Of a stretch of DNA of 48,588 nt, positions 1-8,668 are shown piece after piece (position 1 is the stretch's first letter; every line of letters begins with the position of its first letter). The DNA is from Deltaproteobacteria bacterium. Its GTDB lineage: Bacteria; Desulfobacterota; Binatia; UBA9968. Under the pieces are notes generated by a model, which was not told the DNA's origin, made no database searches, and worked only from the letters and a program-made list of their open reading frames with translations. The position numbers and the translations under genes were made by a program. The stretch is taken from assembly GCA_016874755.1 (NCBI GenBank), contig VGTH01000042.1:1-48588 (forward strand), given 5' to 3'.

Positions 1-20
1 ATCCGCTTCGACGCCGCCTT

Positions 21-44
21 GTAGGGGCGACCGGCGGTCGCCCT
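21..44. repeat. palindromic intergenic repeat, family A
   Basis: GGGCGACC and GGTCGCCC arms are separated by three bases, giving a strong hairpin. The same arms recur at 3585-3604, 16321-16342 and 22812-22835, with a variant at 33823-33850, always between genes. The flanking 1-256 shows no gene that I can support. Confidence 0.7.
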
Positions 45-256
45 GCTCTGCGAATCGCAGTGGAAAGGTCGAAGAAATGCCCAGCATCGGCGAATCAAAC
101 CGAACGATTTGCGCTGATGCCTTCGCTCCTCCAGAGTTCCACCTCGATCGACACAGTGTCATGGGTTTTCCCCGTCGCATGAATAATTCGGGCTAGCCGA
201 GCCGCGTGGCCAAGCACGACTACGATCGCTATCGCACGCCTTACGGTCTCAACGTC

Positions 257-1261
257 TCACTTCGGGTACAATTCTTTCACGAATCCCTCTTTGATCAATT
301 GCTCCAGCGGCGCCGGATCGTAGAACTTGCGCGCGTCGACTCCCTTGGCTTTGGGGTTGCGCTCCGCGATATCTTCCATCACAGCTTCCATTTCCGGCAG
401 CGTCACTGTTGGAACGTTGCGAATGTAGCCGAGTACATAGCTCTTGAACGCGCTCATTAGCAATTTCGTATCGTTGTTGCGCGTGTACTTGCCGAGCACT
501 TTGACCGTAAAGTCAGGATTGGCCTTGGCGTACTTGATTCCTTCCAGCGTTGCTTTGAGAAAACGATTGAGCGTCTGCGGCCGATTGCGAATGAACGTAT
601 CCGTCGTCACCAGCGCCGTGCCGGGGTAGCGAAACTTCACCTCGCTCAGGTTCATGAATTCCTTGTAGCCCAGCTCCTTCGCTCTCTCCAAAGTCGGCGA
701 CGAGATCAACCCGCCTTTGATCACGCCCTGCTGCATGAACAGCAAAATTTCCGGCACACCGCCGGTTTGGATCATCTTGATGTCCTTGTTGGGATCGAGA
801 CCGAGCTCAGCGACACCTTTGCGCAAGCCCAGGTCGGTGAGAGAACCGAAACGGCTCACGCCAAAAGTCTTGCCCTTCAAGTCCTGCGGCGACGCAATAT
901 CAGGCGTCGTCACCAAACTCATCGGGATCACATTGATCGTCGTCGCTATCGTCGTCGCGTCGGAACTGGACAAGCGCGACGAGGCCGCGGCAGCGCCGGA
1001 GCCTTGAACGATATGCGCGTCGCCCGAGAGCAAGGTCGTGATCGCCTGCGCGCCGGCGACGTAAATCACGTTTACGTCGAGGCCGTATTTCTTGAAAATA
1101 CCTGCTTCGTACGGCACCCAGGTGGTCACCGACGTGGCGGCGATGGACGAGTAACAAACATTGAGTTTTTCCAGCTCGCCAACCTGGGCAGCATCGGCTC
1201 GTGCTGCCATGCCGAAGACGCCGAGAAGAACCCATATTAGAACGTTTCTGCCCAAAGCCAT
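257..1261 (-). CDS. NMT1/SsuA-type ABC transporter substrate-binding protein
   Basis: This is a predicted periplasmic binding protein of the NMT1/THI5/SsuA class, which captures small organic solutes for an ABC importer. The 334-residue protein opens with a clear signal peptide (hydrophobic VLIWVLLGVFGMAA, cleavage near ADA-AQ). The family pattern follows: an early segment with PYEAGIFKKYGLDV, then a domain with SPQDLKGKTFGVSRFGS. I chose the ATG at 1261 over an upstream GTG at 1288 because it begins the signal peptide and has GGAG nine bases upstream. No permease or ATPase gene lies nearby, so it is an orphan binding protein. Its C-terminal NPKAKGV stretch is shared with the protein at 12826-13800. 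The ligand cannot be deduced. Confidence 0.88.
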   Translation of the reverse strand: MALGRNVLIWVLLGVFGMAARADAAQVGELEKLNVCYSSIAATSVTTWVPYEAGIFKKYGLDVNVIYVAGAQAITTLLSGDAHIVQGSGAAAASSRLSSSDATTIATTINVIPMSLVTTPDIASPQDLKGKTFGVSRFGSLTDLGLRKGVAELGLDPNKDIKMIQTGGVPEILLFMQQGVIKGGLISSPTLERAKELGYKEFMNLSEVKFRYPGTALVTTDTFIRNRPQTLNRFLKATLEGIKYAKANPDFTVKVLGKYTRNNDTKLLMSAFKSYVLGYIRNVPTVTLPEMEAVMEDIAERNPKAKGVDARKFYDPAPLEQLIKEGFVKELYPK

Positions 1262-1321
1262 GCGCAAAATCTCCAGTCGATTCAACACGTCATCAATCCG
1301 AAATCACAAAAGCTGAGATCG

Positions 1322-1350
1322 ACGTTAGAGAACCACCTAAGTTGTGTCAA
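1322..1350 (-). promoter_or_regulatory. candidate sigma70 promoter for the binding protein gene
   Basis: On the minus strand a perfect TTGACA lies 17 bp from TAACGT (weak -10), about 60 bp upstream of the ATG at 1261. The spacing is ideal. The -10 matches only half of the consensus. Confidence 0.4.
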
Positions 1351-1413
1351 GGCGCATTGTTAACCCCGAATCGCTGTGATATTCCCGTCCAGTCGAGAGT
1401 TATTCGTGGCAGC

Positions 1414-2565
1414 ATGAGCGATCGAATCAAATCTTTGGGCGTCGTCGGCCTGGGCGTTATGGGCTTCGATATTGCCTTTCTGTACGCCAGTAGAGGCTAC
1501 GAAACTCGTGCGTTCGACGCCTCAAAGGCGGCCATGGACACGATCGACGCACGGCGTGAGCAGACCGTCGAGCGCCTGCAAAAACGCCAGCGCCTTAGTG
1601 CTGCGGAAGCAGACAATGTCCGCAAGCTGCTCCTACCCGCCACGGAACTCGCTGCTTTAGCGCATACCGATTTGATCACCGAAGCGGTCTCAGAAAAGGC
1701 CAGCACAAAGTTGGCCGTCTATAAGAGCCTGCGCGATGCCGGCTTCAACGGTCTGCTGACCACCAACACCTCGTCGGTCACACGCGCGACGCTAACGAAA
1801 AATGGCGTGGTCAATCCAGCGAATTTCGCACTCACCCACTTCTTTAACCCGGTGCTCTACACGCAAATGGTCGAAGTCGTGACCGGCGACATGGGTGCTG
1901 ACAATCGCGCAGCGATCCTGTCATTCCTGAAATCCCTCGATCGCGACCCTGTGGCGACTCAGGACATCTCAGGCTTTGTCTCCAACGGTATTCTGATGGT
2001 CTACGCTGTGATGGCGTGCCGCCTACTCGAATGCGGCGCCAAGATCGAACAAGTCGATCAAGCGGCCAAGGAACTAAAACTCTTGCCGCCTTTCGTCAGC
2101 TTCGACAGTTGGAAGCCGTCGATCGTCGAAGATGTGACGCGCATCATGCGCGAATTGCGCGGCGATGAATTTTTGCGCTCTTCAAAACTCTTGGCCCGCC
2201 TCGCTGAAAGCAATCCGCGCTTTTACTCCGGTCCCAACCCCAATCCCAAAATCTATGAGCTCACCGGAGCCGGGAATCGCTCCGTGACCGACGCGGAGGT
2301 AAAGTTAGCCTTGCAAACCTCCATGCTCGTCGCCGCCGCCCGCGTCGCCGAGCTGGGCGAAGCGCAGCCAGTCGTCGATCGAGTCGGCACAGAGGGCATT
2401 AAGATGCCCCAACCACCGCTCCGCGACATCGACTCGATGGGCATCGTCACGCTGCTCGACAATTTGGCCGAGGCCAATCGCCTGCTTGGCGTTGCGCCGT
2501 TGCCGGCGCCGGTTTCGCTAGTCGAGATGGCCCGAACAAGGGTGAAGTTCTATTCTCAAAGTTGA
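1414..2565 (+). CDS. 3-hydroxyacyl-CoA dehydrogenase family protein
   Basis: This is a predicted NAD-dependent 3-hydroxyacyl-CoA dehydrogenase, oxidising a beta-hydroxyacyl-CoA in beta-oxidation-like catabolism. The 383-residue protein begins with a Rossmann fold (GVVGLGVMG, residues 8-16). It continues with the HFFNP motif that carries the family's catalytic His, and then the C-terminal helical domain (GFVSNGILMVYAVMACRLLE). The open frame extends upstream to 1201, but the Rossmann strand immediately follows the ATG at 1414, so that is the likely start. The TGA stop abuts the ATG of the next gene with no gap, so the two are probably cotranscribed. Specificity could equally be for another hydroxy acid. 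Confidence 0.85.
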   Translation: MSDRIKSLGVVGLGVMGFDIAFLYASRGYETRAFDASKAAMDTIDARREQTVERLQKRQRLSAAEADNVRKLLLPATELAALAHTDLITEAVSEKASTKLAVYKSLRDAGFNGLLTTNTSSVTRATLTKNGVVNPANFALTHFFNPVLYTQMVEVVTGDMGADNRAAILSFLKSLDRDPVATQDISGFVSNGILMVYAVMACRLLECGAKIEQVDQAAKELKLLPPFVSFDSWKPSIVEDVTRIMRELRGDEFLRSSKLLARLAESNPRFYSGPNPNPKIYELTGAGNRSVTDAEVKLALQTSMLVAAARVAELGEAQPVVDRVGTEGIKMPQPPLRDIDSMGIVTLLDNLAEANRLLGVAPLPAPVSLVEMARTRVKFYSQS

Positions 2566-3405
2566 ATGCCTATGCGCGCTTTCGACGTTCACGTTCATCC
2601 GAGCACCCGCGGCTTGGATCACCACGCCTGCGGCTATTTCCGCCGCGAGCTGAAAGACATCCCGCAAACCGCCGAAGCCTTTGCCCAGCTGTACGCGCAA
2701 AACGACGTGCAAGCGGTCTTGATCGGCTGGCACCCTTCGACGGTCCTCGAAGGCTCGCGCAACTCGAACGAGCATGTGCTCGACCTCGTTGCGCAGTTCC
2801 CGCAAACGTTTCGCGGTATTCTCGCCTCCCTCGATACTCACGCTGAGGATCTCACTGCCGTCGCCCGCTACGCCGAAGAGTTAGTGAAAAACCCAAACGT
2901 CAAAGGCTTCAAGTTCCATCCCCCTGACCAAGGTTTCTATCCCAGCGACAAACGTTTCTACGAAATCTGGGAAGTGATCGCCGCCGGCGGCAAGCCGGCG
3001 TTGTTCCACGTCGGCTTCACCGTCCTCGGCGCAAACACCGACGGTGGCAGCGGCATCGCGCTGGATTACGGCCGGCCGATCCATCTCGACACGCTGGCGC
3101 GCGATTTTCCCAAAATGAAAATCATCGCCGCCCACCCCGGCTGGCCGTGGGAGCAAGAGACCATCGGCGTCGTCACCCACAAAAAAAATCTCTACGTCGA
3201 CACTTCCGGCTATCTGGCGGAACAACTGCCGGAAATTTTTCAGAAAGCCATCGGCGGCCGCTTGCAGGACAAAGCGTTGTTCGGCACTGACTTCCCGTAC
3301 GTCGATTTGGAAAAAGCGCTGGCCAGCTTCGACAAGATGAACTTTAAGCAGCCGGTGAAAGACAAACTACTGTTTGGTAACGCGCTGGCGCTGTTTAACT
3401 TATAG
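2566..3405 (+). CDS. amidohydrolase-2 family metal-dependent hydrolase or decarboxylase
   Basis: This is a TIM-barrel amidohydrolase of the ACMSD/amidohydrolase-2 type, whose members hydrolyse or decarboxylate carboxylated cyclic or acyclic acids. The metal-site pattern is visible: DVHVHP at residues 7-12, a His in the LFHVGF strand, a His in AAHPGWPW and the Asp of GTDFPY near the C terminus. It starts immediately after the stop of the dehydrogenase gene; an alternative ATG two codons later would change little. It is one of four amidohydrolase-2-like genes in this window. The substrate is not predictable. Confidence 0.85.
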   Translation: MPMRAFDVHVHPSTRGLDHHACGYFRRELKDIPQTAEAFAQLYAQNDVQAVLIGWHPSTVLEGSRNSNEHVLDLVAQFPQTFRGILASLDTHAEDLTAVARYAEELVKNPNVKGFKFHPPDQGFYPSDKRFYEIWEVIAAGGKPALFHVGFTVLGANTDGGSGIALDYGRPIHLDTLARDFPKMKIIAAHPGWPWEQETIGVVTHKKNLYVDTSGYLAEQLPEIFQKAIGGRLQDKALFGTDFPYVDLEKALASFDKMNFKQPVKDKLLFGNALALFNL

Positions 3406-3444
3406 CGCCTTGTCCATGATAATGCGCGCTGAAAAACTCGCAAG

Positions 3445-3609
3445 AATGCTTCGACAGGCTCAGCATGAACGGGATTCACTCAACAATTCAATTTCCAATC
3501 CGTTCACCCTGAGCTCCGTCGAAGGACTCCGTAGAATCTTTCAGGAGCATGCCGGTATACGAACTAAGCTAAGCGACGGGAAGAGGGCGACCAACCGGTC
3601 GCCCCTACA
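3445..3609. repeat. composite intergenic repeat (families B and A)
   Basis: Inverted copies of a 'CTTCGACAGGCTCAGCATGAA'-like element face each other (about 3445-3475 and 3499-3531; the second is in reverse orientation as CTGAGCTCCGTCGAAGG). A family A palindrome with GGGCGACC/GGTCGCCC arms follows at 3583-3608. It lies between two genes of the same strand. Confidence 0.7.
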
Positions 3610-3643
3610 ACCGGACCGCTCTGGGAAACCGAAGGAGCATTGA

Positions 3644-5326
3644 ATGTCTGAAGCGAAAATCGCCTCGCAAGCCTACCTCGAAGTCGCTGCAGCCCATGGC
3701 GTCGAATATGTCTTCGGCCTTCCGGGCACCAGTGGCCAGGAGTTCATCGGCACCATCGCAGATCAGGAGAAAATCCGTTTCATCTTGGCGATGCACGAGA
3801 CCTGCGTTGTTTCGATGGCCGACGGTCACGCGCGCGTGACCGGGCGCCCACAGCTCGCTCAAGTCAGCACGCTGCCCGGCTCGGCCAATTCCGTCGGTGC
3901 GCTCTACGATGCTTACCGCGACCGCTCGCCGGTCATCGTGACTTCGACCAACGTCGACACGCGCATCGACGGCCGCGACTCGCACACCGAAGGCAAGAGC
4001 CTGGTCGAGATGACCAAGCAGTTCACCAAGTGGAGCGCAGAAGTACACCGCGCCGATCGCATTCCCGAATATTTGAATCGCGCCTTCAAAGTCGCCTCGG
4101 CGGCACCCGCCGGCCCAGTTTATCTGGCGTTACCTAGTAACCTGCTAGGAGAACCAGTTAGCATCGCCAATCCCGACGCTGATCGCTCGCGCGTTTCGCC
4201 GCGCATCGGCGGCGATCCTGAAGCACTCAGCCAAGCAGCCCAACTTCTCGCCAATGCAAAGCGTCCGCTCATCGTTGCCGGTGGCAGTATCAGCAAAGCT
4301 GGTGCTGTCGACGAACTGATAAAATTCGCCGAGCTGGTCGCCGCGCCGGTTGTCATGGAACCGCGCTATTCCTTCTTGTCATTTCCGACCACGCACCCGC
4401 AGAGTTTCCAGATCGCCGAGCGCCAACCCTCCTTCGATCTGCCCGTATGGGGCGAGCCCGACGTGATCATTGCAATTGGCTGCCGTTTGATCCGCGAATA
4501 TCGCTACATTCCGGAGCCTGTGATCAAGCCATCGACTAAAATCATTCACATCGAAGAAGATCCGTGGGAAATTGGCAAAGTTTTTCCAGTAGACATCGCT
4601 GTCATCGCCGACAGCAAGAGCGCGCTGCGCACGCTGCTCGACGCTTACCCGAAAGTCGCACCGCCGGTGGAAGTAAAGGCCGAGCGGCTCGAATGCATCA
4701 AGAAAGCCAAAGCCCAGGCGGACGCGGAGATCGAAAAGCGGGTCACCCAGGGTTGGGACGCCCAGCCGATCAACGCCGCGCGCTTGGCGCGCACAATGGA
4801 CAAACTGTTTGAGAAAGATTTGTTGATCGTCAACGAAAGCCCGACCAGCAAAGATCTCTTGATGTCAAATTTTCAGTTCTCGCCGGGGCGAGATTATTTT
4901 TCCAATTCCTCGGGCGGCTATTTGGGCTGGGGCTTGGGCGCCGCCATCGGCGCCAAACTCGCCTCGCCCAAGCGCCGCGTCGTCGCCTGCCTGGGCGACG
5001 GCTGCACCATGTTTGGCCTGCAGGGATTGTGGACGCTGGCAAAGTATCGTCTTCCGCTGCTAGTGATCGTTTTTAACAACCGAGCGTATATGGCTGTGAA
5101 AAATCAATTCCGTGGTTCTGAAGAACGCATCCGCATCGCCGCCGACATGGGCGCCGAGATCACCGGGCCGGAGATCAATTTCGCGCGCATCGCCGAGACC
5201 TTTGGAATACACGGCGAGCGCGTCGAACACCCCGACGCCATCGAACCGGCGTTGAAACGCGCGTTGGAGCAAAACGGGCCTGCGTTGGTAGATGTAGTGA
5301 TTAGCCAAAACACGCGGAAGGATTAA
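3644..5326 (+). CDS. thiamine pyrophosphate enzyme, acetolactate synthase/benzoylformate decarboxylase-like
   Basis: This is a ThDP-dependent enzyme of the POX/ALS/benzoylformate decarboxylase superfamily, which decarboxylates 2-oxo acids and sometimes ligates the product. The 560-residue protein shows all three domains. The N-terminal Pyr domain has the cofactor-activating Glu at residue 52 (in MHETC). The central domain has VAGGSISKAGA. The C-terminal PP domain has the ThDP/Mg motif starting with GDG (about residue 451) and ending in NN some 30 residues later. GGAG lies nine bases upstream of the ATG. Neighbouring CoA-transferase and hydratase genes suggest a catabolic 2-oxo acid decarboxylase rather than valine biosynthesis, but the exact substrate is unknown. 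Confidence 0.88.
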   Translation: MSEAKIASQAYLEVAAAHGVEYVFGLPGTSGQEFIGTIADQEKIRFILAMHETCVVSMADGHARVTGRPQLAQVSTLPGSANSVGALYDAYRDRSPVIVTSTNVDTRIDGRDSHTEGKSLVEMTKQFTKWSAEVHRADRIPEYLNRAFKVASAAPAGPVYLALPSNLLGEPVSIANPDADRSRVSPRIGGDPEALSQAAQLLANAKRPLIVAGGSISKAGAVDELIKFAELVAAPVVMEPRYSFLSFPTTHPQSFQIAERQPSFDLPVWGEPDVIIAIGCRLIREYRYIPEPVIKPSTKIIHIEEDPWEIGKVFPVDIAVIADSKSALRTLLDAYPKVAPPVEVKAERLECIKKAKAQADAEIEKRVTQGWDAQPINAARLARTMDKLFEKDLLIVNESPTSKDLLMSNFQFSPGRDYFSNSSGGYLGWGLGAAIGAKLASPKRRVVACLGDGCTMFGLQGLWTLAKYRLPLLVIVFNNRAYMAVKNQFRGSEERIRIAADMGAEITGPEINFARIAETFGIHGERVEHPDAIEPALKRALEQNGPALVDVVISQNTRKD

Positions 5327-5331
5327 GATAT

Positions 5332-5413
5332 CTCGCGCAGAGACGCTGAGATCGCAGAGATAAGAAATCTTTTTCCGAACTCTGCGTCCTTTGCGTCCTC
5401 TGCGCGAGAATAT
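5332..5413. repeat. inverted intergenic repeat, family C
   Basis: A left arm (CGCGCAGAGACGCTGAGA...) and a right arm (TTTGCGTCCTCTGCGCGAG) are imperfect reverse complements around an AT-rich centre. They form a long imperfect hairpin between two same-strand genes. Related 'cgaagacacgaag' elements occur at 23777, 25444, 39807 and 46849. Confidence 0.65.
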
Positions 5414-5443
5414 CTTCTCTCCTCTAGTTCACAAGGAGCAACA

Positions 5444-5818
5444 ATGGCACAAGATGCAAAAGACGCCTTCGAGAAAACTTCCCTCGGCGCGCAGAACAAA
5501 GCCTACGATTTGATCGCCCAGCTCGATCCGGAATACTTTGAAAAACTCAAAGGCCTCTACGTCGACGGCACCTTCGGCCGCGAAGGGGCGCTGCCGCGCA
5601 AGACCAAGGAGCTGATCATGGTCGGCATCTGCTGTGCCTTGAACCGCCCGCGCGGCGTGAAGCTCCATAGCGAACGGGCACTGACGCTCGGAGCGAGCCC
5701 AAAAGAAGTTTTGGAAGCCGTTGAAGTCGCAGCGATACCGGGCGGCATGCCGGGATTGTGGCTGGGTGTGGAGACGTTGAACGAGATCATGAAAAGCAAA
5801 GGGCTAGAATTCAAGTAA
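5444..5818 (+). CDS. carboxymuconolactone decarboxylase (CMD) family protein without CxxC
   Basis: This is a small helical CMD/AhpD-like protein of 124 residues. The family core is present as PRKTKELIMVGIC followed by KLHSERALTLGAS. AhpD-type members have CxxC four residues before the His. Here those positions are occupied by other residues, so a peroxiredoxin-partner role is unlikely and the protein is closer to the PcaC-type lyase branch. A strong AAGGAG lies seven bases before the ATG. It sits between a ThDP enzyme and a CoA-transferase. It is distinct from the pcaC gene at 39911. The reaction is unknown. Confidence 0.82.
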   Translation: MAQDAKDAFEKTSLGAQNKAYDLIAQLDPEYFEKLKGLYVDGTFGREGALPRKTKELIMVGICCALNRPRGVKLHSERALTLGASPKEVLEAVEVAAIPGGMPGLWLGVETLNEIMKSKGLEFK

Positions 5819-5832
5819 CGAGCTTTGAAGAG

Positions 5833-7035
5833 ATGAGCGAAGCGAATAACGGTGCCTTGGCGGGTGTACGTGTCCTAGATTTGACCCGCGTCCTCGCCGG
5901 CCCCTATTGCACGCAGTTCTTGGGGGACCTCGGCGCCGAGGTCGTGAAAGTCGAGCAGCCTGGCGTCGGCGACGACACGCGCGGCTGGGGGCCGCCTTTC
6001 GCCGGCGGTGAGAGCGCATATTTTCTTTGCACCAATCGTAATAAGAAAAGCATCACCGTCGATCTCAAAGCTCCCGAGGGCATTGCGCTCATTCGCAAGC
6101 TCGCCGAGTACGCCGATGTGTTGATCGAAAATTTTCGCCCCGGCTCGATGGACCGCTTAGGGCTCGGCGAGAAAGACCTCCGTTTAGCAAATCCGAAATT
6201 AATCTATGCGTCGCTCTCCGGCTTCGGCGCTGACGGACCGATGGCGGATATTCCCGGCTACGACTTGATCGTGCAAGCCTGGGGCGGCCTGATGAGCATT
6301 ACCGGCACGGAAGAAAGCGGCCCGCTCAAAGTCGGCGTTGCAATCATCGATCTGGTCGCCGGCTTGATGCTCGGCAAGTCCATCGTCGCGGCGCTGTACG
6401 CCCGCGAAAAAACCGGCGTCGGTCAAAAGCTCGACACGTCATTGCTAGAAGCCGAAGTCGCCGCGCTGATCAACGCGGGCAGCAACTATCTCGTCGGGGG
6501 CAAGATTCCCGGTCGCTGGGGCAACGCCCATCCGACGATCGTGCCGTATCAGAGTTTTCAAACTGCTAACAGTTTCTTAGTCCTTGGCGCCGCCAGCGAA
6601 AGCATCTGGAAGCGGCTCTGCCCCGCCCTCGGCCGGCCGGATCTCACCGACGATCCGCGCTTTGCGAAAAACGCCAATCGGGTGGAGAACCGAAAGGAGC
6701 TGATCGCGATCATTTCTGCGATCTTTCTAACCCGCAACACCGAAGACTGGATCACTGCGTTGACGAAGGCCGACGTGCCCTGCGCGCCGGTGCAGACCAT
6801 CGATCAAGTTTTCGCCGCTCCGCAGGTACGGCATCGAAAAATGTTAGAGGAAGTCGATCATCCCACGGCTGGAAAAATTAAGCTGGCGGGAATTCCAGTA
6901 AAGTTCTCCGGCACGCCAGCGTCGGTGCGGCTGGCGCCGCCTCTGCTCGGACAACATAACAATGAGGTGTTATCATCGTGGTTGGGCATGAGCGAGAATG
7001 AAATCAACAAACTAAAAACCAAACAAGTCCTATGA
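5833..7035 (+). CDS. CaiB/BaiF family (class III) CoA-transferase
   Basis: This is a predicted class III CoA-transferase, moving CoA between two carboxylic acids. The 400-residue protein has the family's hallmark N terminus (LAGVRVLDLTRVLAGPYCTQ) and a GYDLIVQAWGGLMSITG region. An Asp in GVAIIDLVAG is a good match to the catalytic residue forming the mixed anhydride. I chose the ATG at 5833 because the family N terminus begins only ten residues later and a GAAGAG lies just upstream. The open frame upstream overlaps the previous gene. Together with MaoC and the hydroxyacyl-CoA dehydrogenase it indicates CoA-thioester catabolism. Confidence 0.9.
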   Translation: MSEANNGALAGVRVLDLTRVLAGPYCTQFLGDLGAEVVKVEQPGVGDDTRGWGPPFAGGESAYFLCTNRNKKSITVDLKAPEGIALIRKLAEYADVLIENFRPGSMDRLGLGEKDLRLANPKLIYASLSGFGADGPMADIPGYDLIVQAWGGLMSITGTEESGPLKVGVAIIDLVAGLMLGKSIVAALYAREKTGVGQKLDTSLLEAEVAALINAGSNYLVGGKIPGRWGNAHPTIVPYQSFQTANSFLVLGAASESIWKRLCPALGRPDLTDDPRFAKNANRVENRKELIAIISAIFLTRNTEDWITALTKADVPCAPVQTIDQVFAAPQVRHRKMLEEVDHPTAGKIKLAGIPVKFSGTPASVRLAPPLLGQHNNEVLSSWLGMSENEINKLKTKQVL

Positions 7036-7076
7036 CGCTATCGCCTTTAGCTTCACGGTTGCACCGCAGAGTCCGG

Positions 7077-7123
7077 TCGCCTATCCCCCTTTGCGCCTCT
7101 GCGCCTTTGCGCGAGATATTCCG
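7077..7123. repeat. half-site of family C repeat
   Basis: TTTGCGCCTCTGCGCCTTTGCGCGAGA matches one arm of the family C elements. No convincing partner arm is visible, so this copy looks degenerate. Confidence 0.45.
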
Positions 7124-7141
7124 AATGCATCCGGAGCACTC

Positions 7142-7600
7142 ATGATTACAGGCAAAACCTTTGAAGAGTTCCACGCCGGCGACAAATACACCACCGGCCG
7201 GCGCACGATTACCGAACACGACATCCTCACGTTCGTCAATTTGGTCGGCCTCACCGAGCCGTTGTTTCTCGACATGGAATTCATCCGCAGCGAAACCATC
7301 TATGGTGAACGCATTGCGCCTGGCAGCCTCACCTTCGGCATGGCCGAAGGCCTGACAGTGCAAACCGGCCTGATCCACCGCACCGGCATGGCCTTCGCCG
7401 GTTTGGACAAGATGCGCCTGTTCGGCCCGGTAAAAGTGAACGACACGATCCAGGTCGAAATCGAAGTACTTGATAGCAAGCCCGTCCCCAAGCGCGGCGG
7501 CGGCATCGTCCGCTACCGCCACTGGGTCAAAAACCAGCGCGGCGAAACGGTCATGGAATACGATGTGGCGCGGCTAATTCGGGGCAAAGAAAAACCGTAG
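7142..7600 (+). CDS. MaoC-like (R)-hydratase/dehydratase
   Basis: This is a hot-dog-fold MaoC-like protein predicted to hydrate enoyl-CoA or dehydrate a hydroxyacyl-CoA. In 152 residues it shows the family N terminus (GKTFEEFHAGDKYTTGRRTITEHDILTF) and a region where the hydratase motif lies (ERIAPGSLTFGMAEG). It also has the closing strands with KVNDTIQVEIEVLDSKP. The catalytic Asp/His pair of classical MaoC (D..N..H) is only partly evident. The ATG at 7142 is preferred: the preceding frame is repeat sequence and GGAG lies upstream. It probably belongs to the same transcription unit as the CoA-transferase. Confidence 0.85.
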   Translation: MITGKTFEEFHAGDKYTTGRRTITEHDILTFVNLVGLTEPLFLDMEFIRSETIYGERIAPGSLTFGMAEGLTVQTGLIHRTGMAFAGLDKMRLFGPVKVNDTIQVEIEVLDSKPVPKRGGGIVRYRHWVKNQRGETVMEYDVARLIRGKEKP

Positions 7601-7601
7601 A

Positions 7602-7662
7602 GGGTAAGGGGTGAGGGGTTTCGGATCCGGACCCCTTACCACTTACCCTTCACCCCTTACGA
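7602..7662. repeat. inverted repeat, family D
   Basis: GGGTAAGGGGTGAGGGG is followed by GGACCCCTTACCACTTACCC and CACCCCTTACG, giving an imperfect hairpin in the gap before the monooxygenase gene. It could act as a terminator, but it lacks a clear T-tract and resembles the dispersed element at 44042. Confidence 0.55.
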
Positions 7663-7704
7663 TCGAAACAAGATCAGAACCGTAAGAACCGTGAGATTAA
7701 GAAT

Positions 7705-8664
7705 ATGAATCACGCAACGGCAAATTTCGGCGTCCTCCTCCCAACCCGCGAAGCGATCATGTCGGGTCGGGCCGATCCGTCGGGACTGTATCGGATCGCT
7801 GAGCGTGCCGAGGCATTGGGATTTCATTCCGTCTGGGTCGGCGACAGCCTGACGGCGCGGCCGCGCATTGACGCGCTGACGACGCTCGCCGCCGTCGGCG
7901 CGCGCACTTCGCGCGTGCGACTGGGCACGGCGATATTTCTCGCCGCGCTGCGTAATCCGATCATGCTGGCCTATCAATTGGCCAGTTTGGATTGGATGAC
8001 CGGCGGGCGCGTCGATCTCGGCGTTGGCTACGGCCGGCCGAAAGAACCGGCGGCGGAGCATGAATTTCACATTCTCGGCTTGGACCCAAGCGCGCGCATG
8101 AAGATGAGCGAAGAGCTGGTGCAGATCATGCGCCAGCTCTGGCGCGAAACCGACGTCGCTTACGATGGCAAGTTCACGCGCTTCGAGCATGTGACCATCG
8201 AACCGAAACCCGTGCAGCCCGGCGGCGTGCCCATTTGGCTGGCGTCGAATAATGTCGAACCGGGCTTAAAGCGCGTCGGCCGTCTTGCCGACGCCTGGAT
8301 CAACAACATCAAGGACCCTCAAACCTTCGGTGAGTGCTGGCAGAAAATTCAAAACTACGCCGCCGCCGCAGGCCGCGACCCAAACAAGATTCACCCAAGC
8401 ATTTATTTTACCCTGGCCGCCGGCGGCCAAGAGGCAGTCGTGGAGGGCCAGCAATTTCTCGCCGAATACTACAAGCGCCCTTACGAAGCGGTGGCCAACG
8501 CCATGCTCTGCGTCACCGGTTCCTGGGACCAAGTCATCGACCGGACCGAGAAGTATATCGAAGAAGGCGCGCGCACCGTGGTGCTCCGCTTCGCCGCGCG
8601 CGACCAATTGCGCGCGCTGGAGGCATGCGCCGAAGCACTGAAGCGACGCAAACTCTTGGACTAG
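7705..8664 (+). CDS. LLM-class F420/FMN-dependent monooxygenase (luciferase-like)
   Basis: This is a bacterial-luciferase-like TIM-barrel flavoprotein of 319 residues, predicted to oxidise a small organic substrate using reduced FMN or F420. It shows the N-terminal strand NFGVLLPTREA, the helix/strand RAEALGFHSVWVGDSL and LGTAIFLAALRNPIMLAYQLASLD. The signature WMTGGRVDLGVGYG and the VPIWLASNN strand follow. Its stop is only four bases from the stop of the convergent dehydrogenase gene, leaving no room for a shared terminator. A decayed fragment of a related protein is at 43792-43983. Confidence 0.87.
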   Translation: MNHATANFGVLLPTREAIMSGRADPSGLYRIAERAEALGFHSVWVGDSLTARPRIDALTTLAAVGARTSRVRLGTAIFLAALRNPIMLAYQLASLDWMTGGRVDLGVGYGRPKEPAAEHEFHILGLDPSARMKMSEELVQIMRQLWRETDVAYDGKFTRFEHVTIEPKPVQPGGVPIWLASNNVEPGLKRVGRLADAWINNIKDPQTFGECWQKIQNYAAAAGRDPNKIHPSIYFTLAAGGQEAVVEGQQFLAEYYKRPYEAVANAMLCVTGSWDQVIDRTEKYIEEGARTVVLRFAARDQLRALEACAEALKRRKLLD

Positions 8665-8668
8665 GAAA

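Noticed and set aside
206-460. Possible small gene at the left edge
   Set aside because: It overlaps the C terminus of the binding protein gene on the other strand, and its translation has no recognisable features.
7602-7662. Rho-independent terminator after the MaoC gene
   Set aside because: The hairpin is long but imperfect and lacks a T-tract, and it matches a dispersed repeat family, so I annotated it as a repeat.
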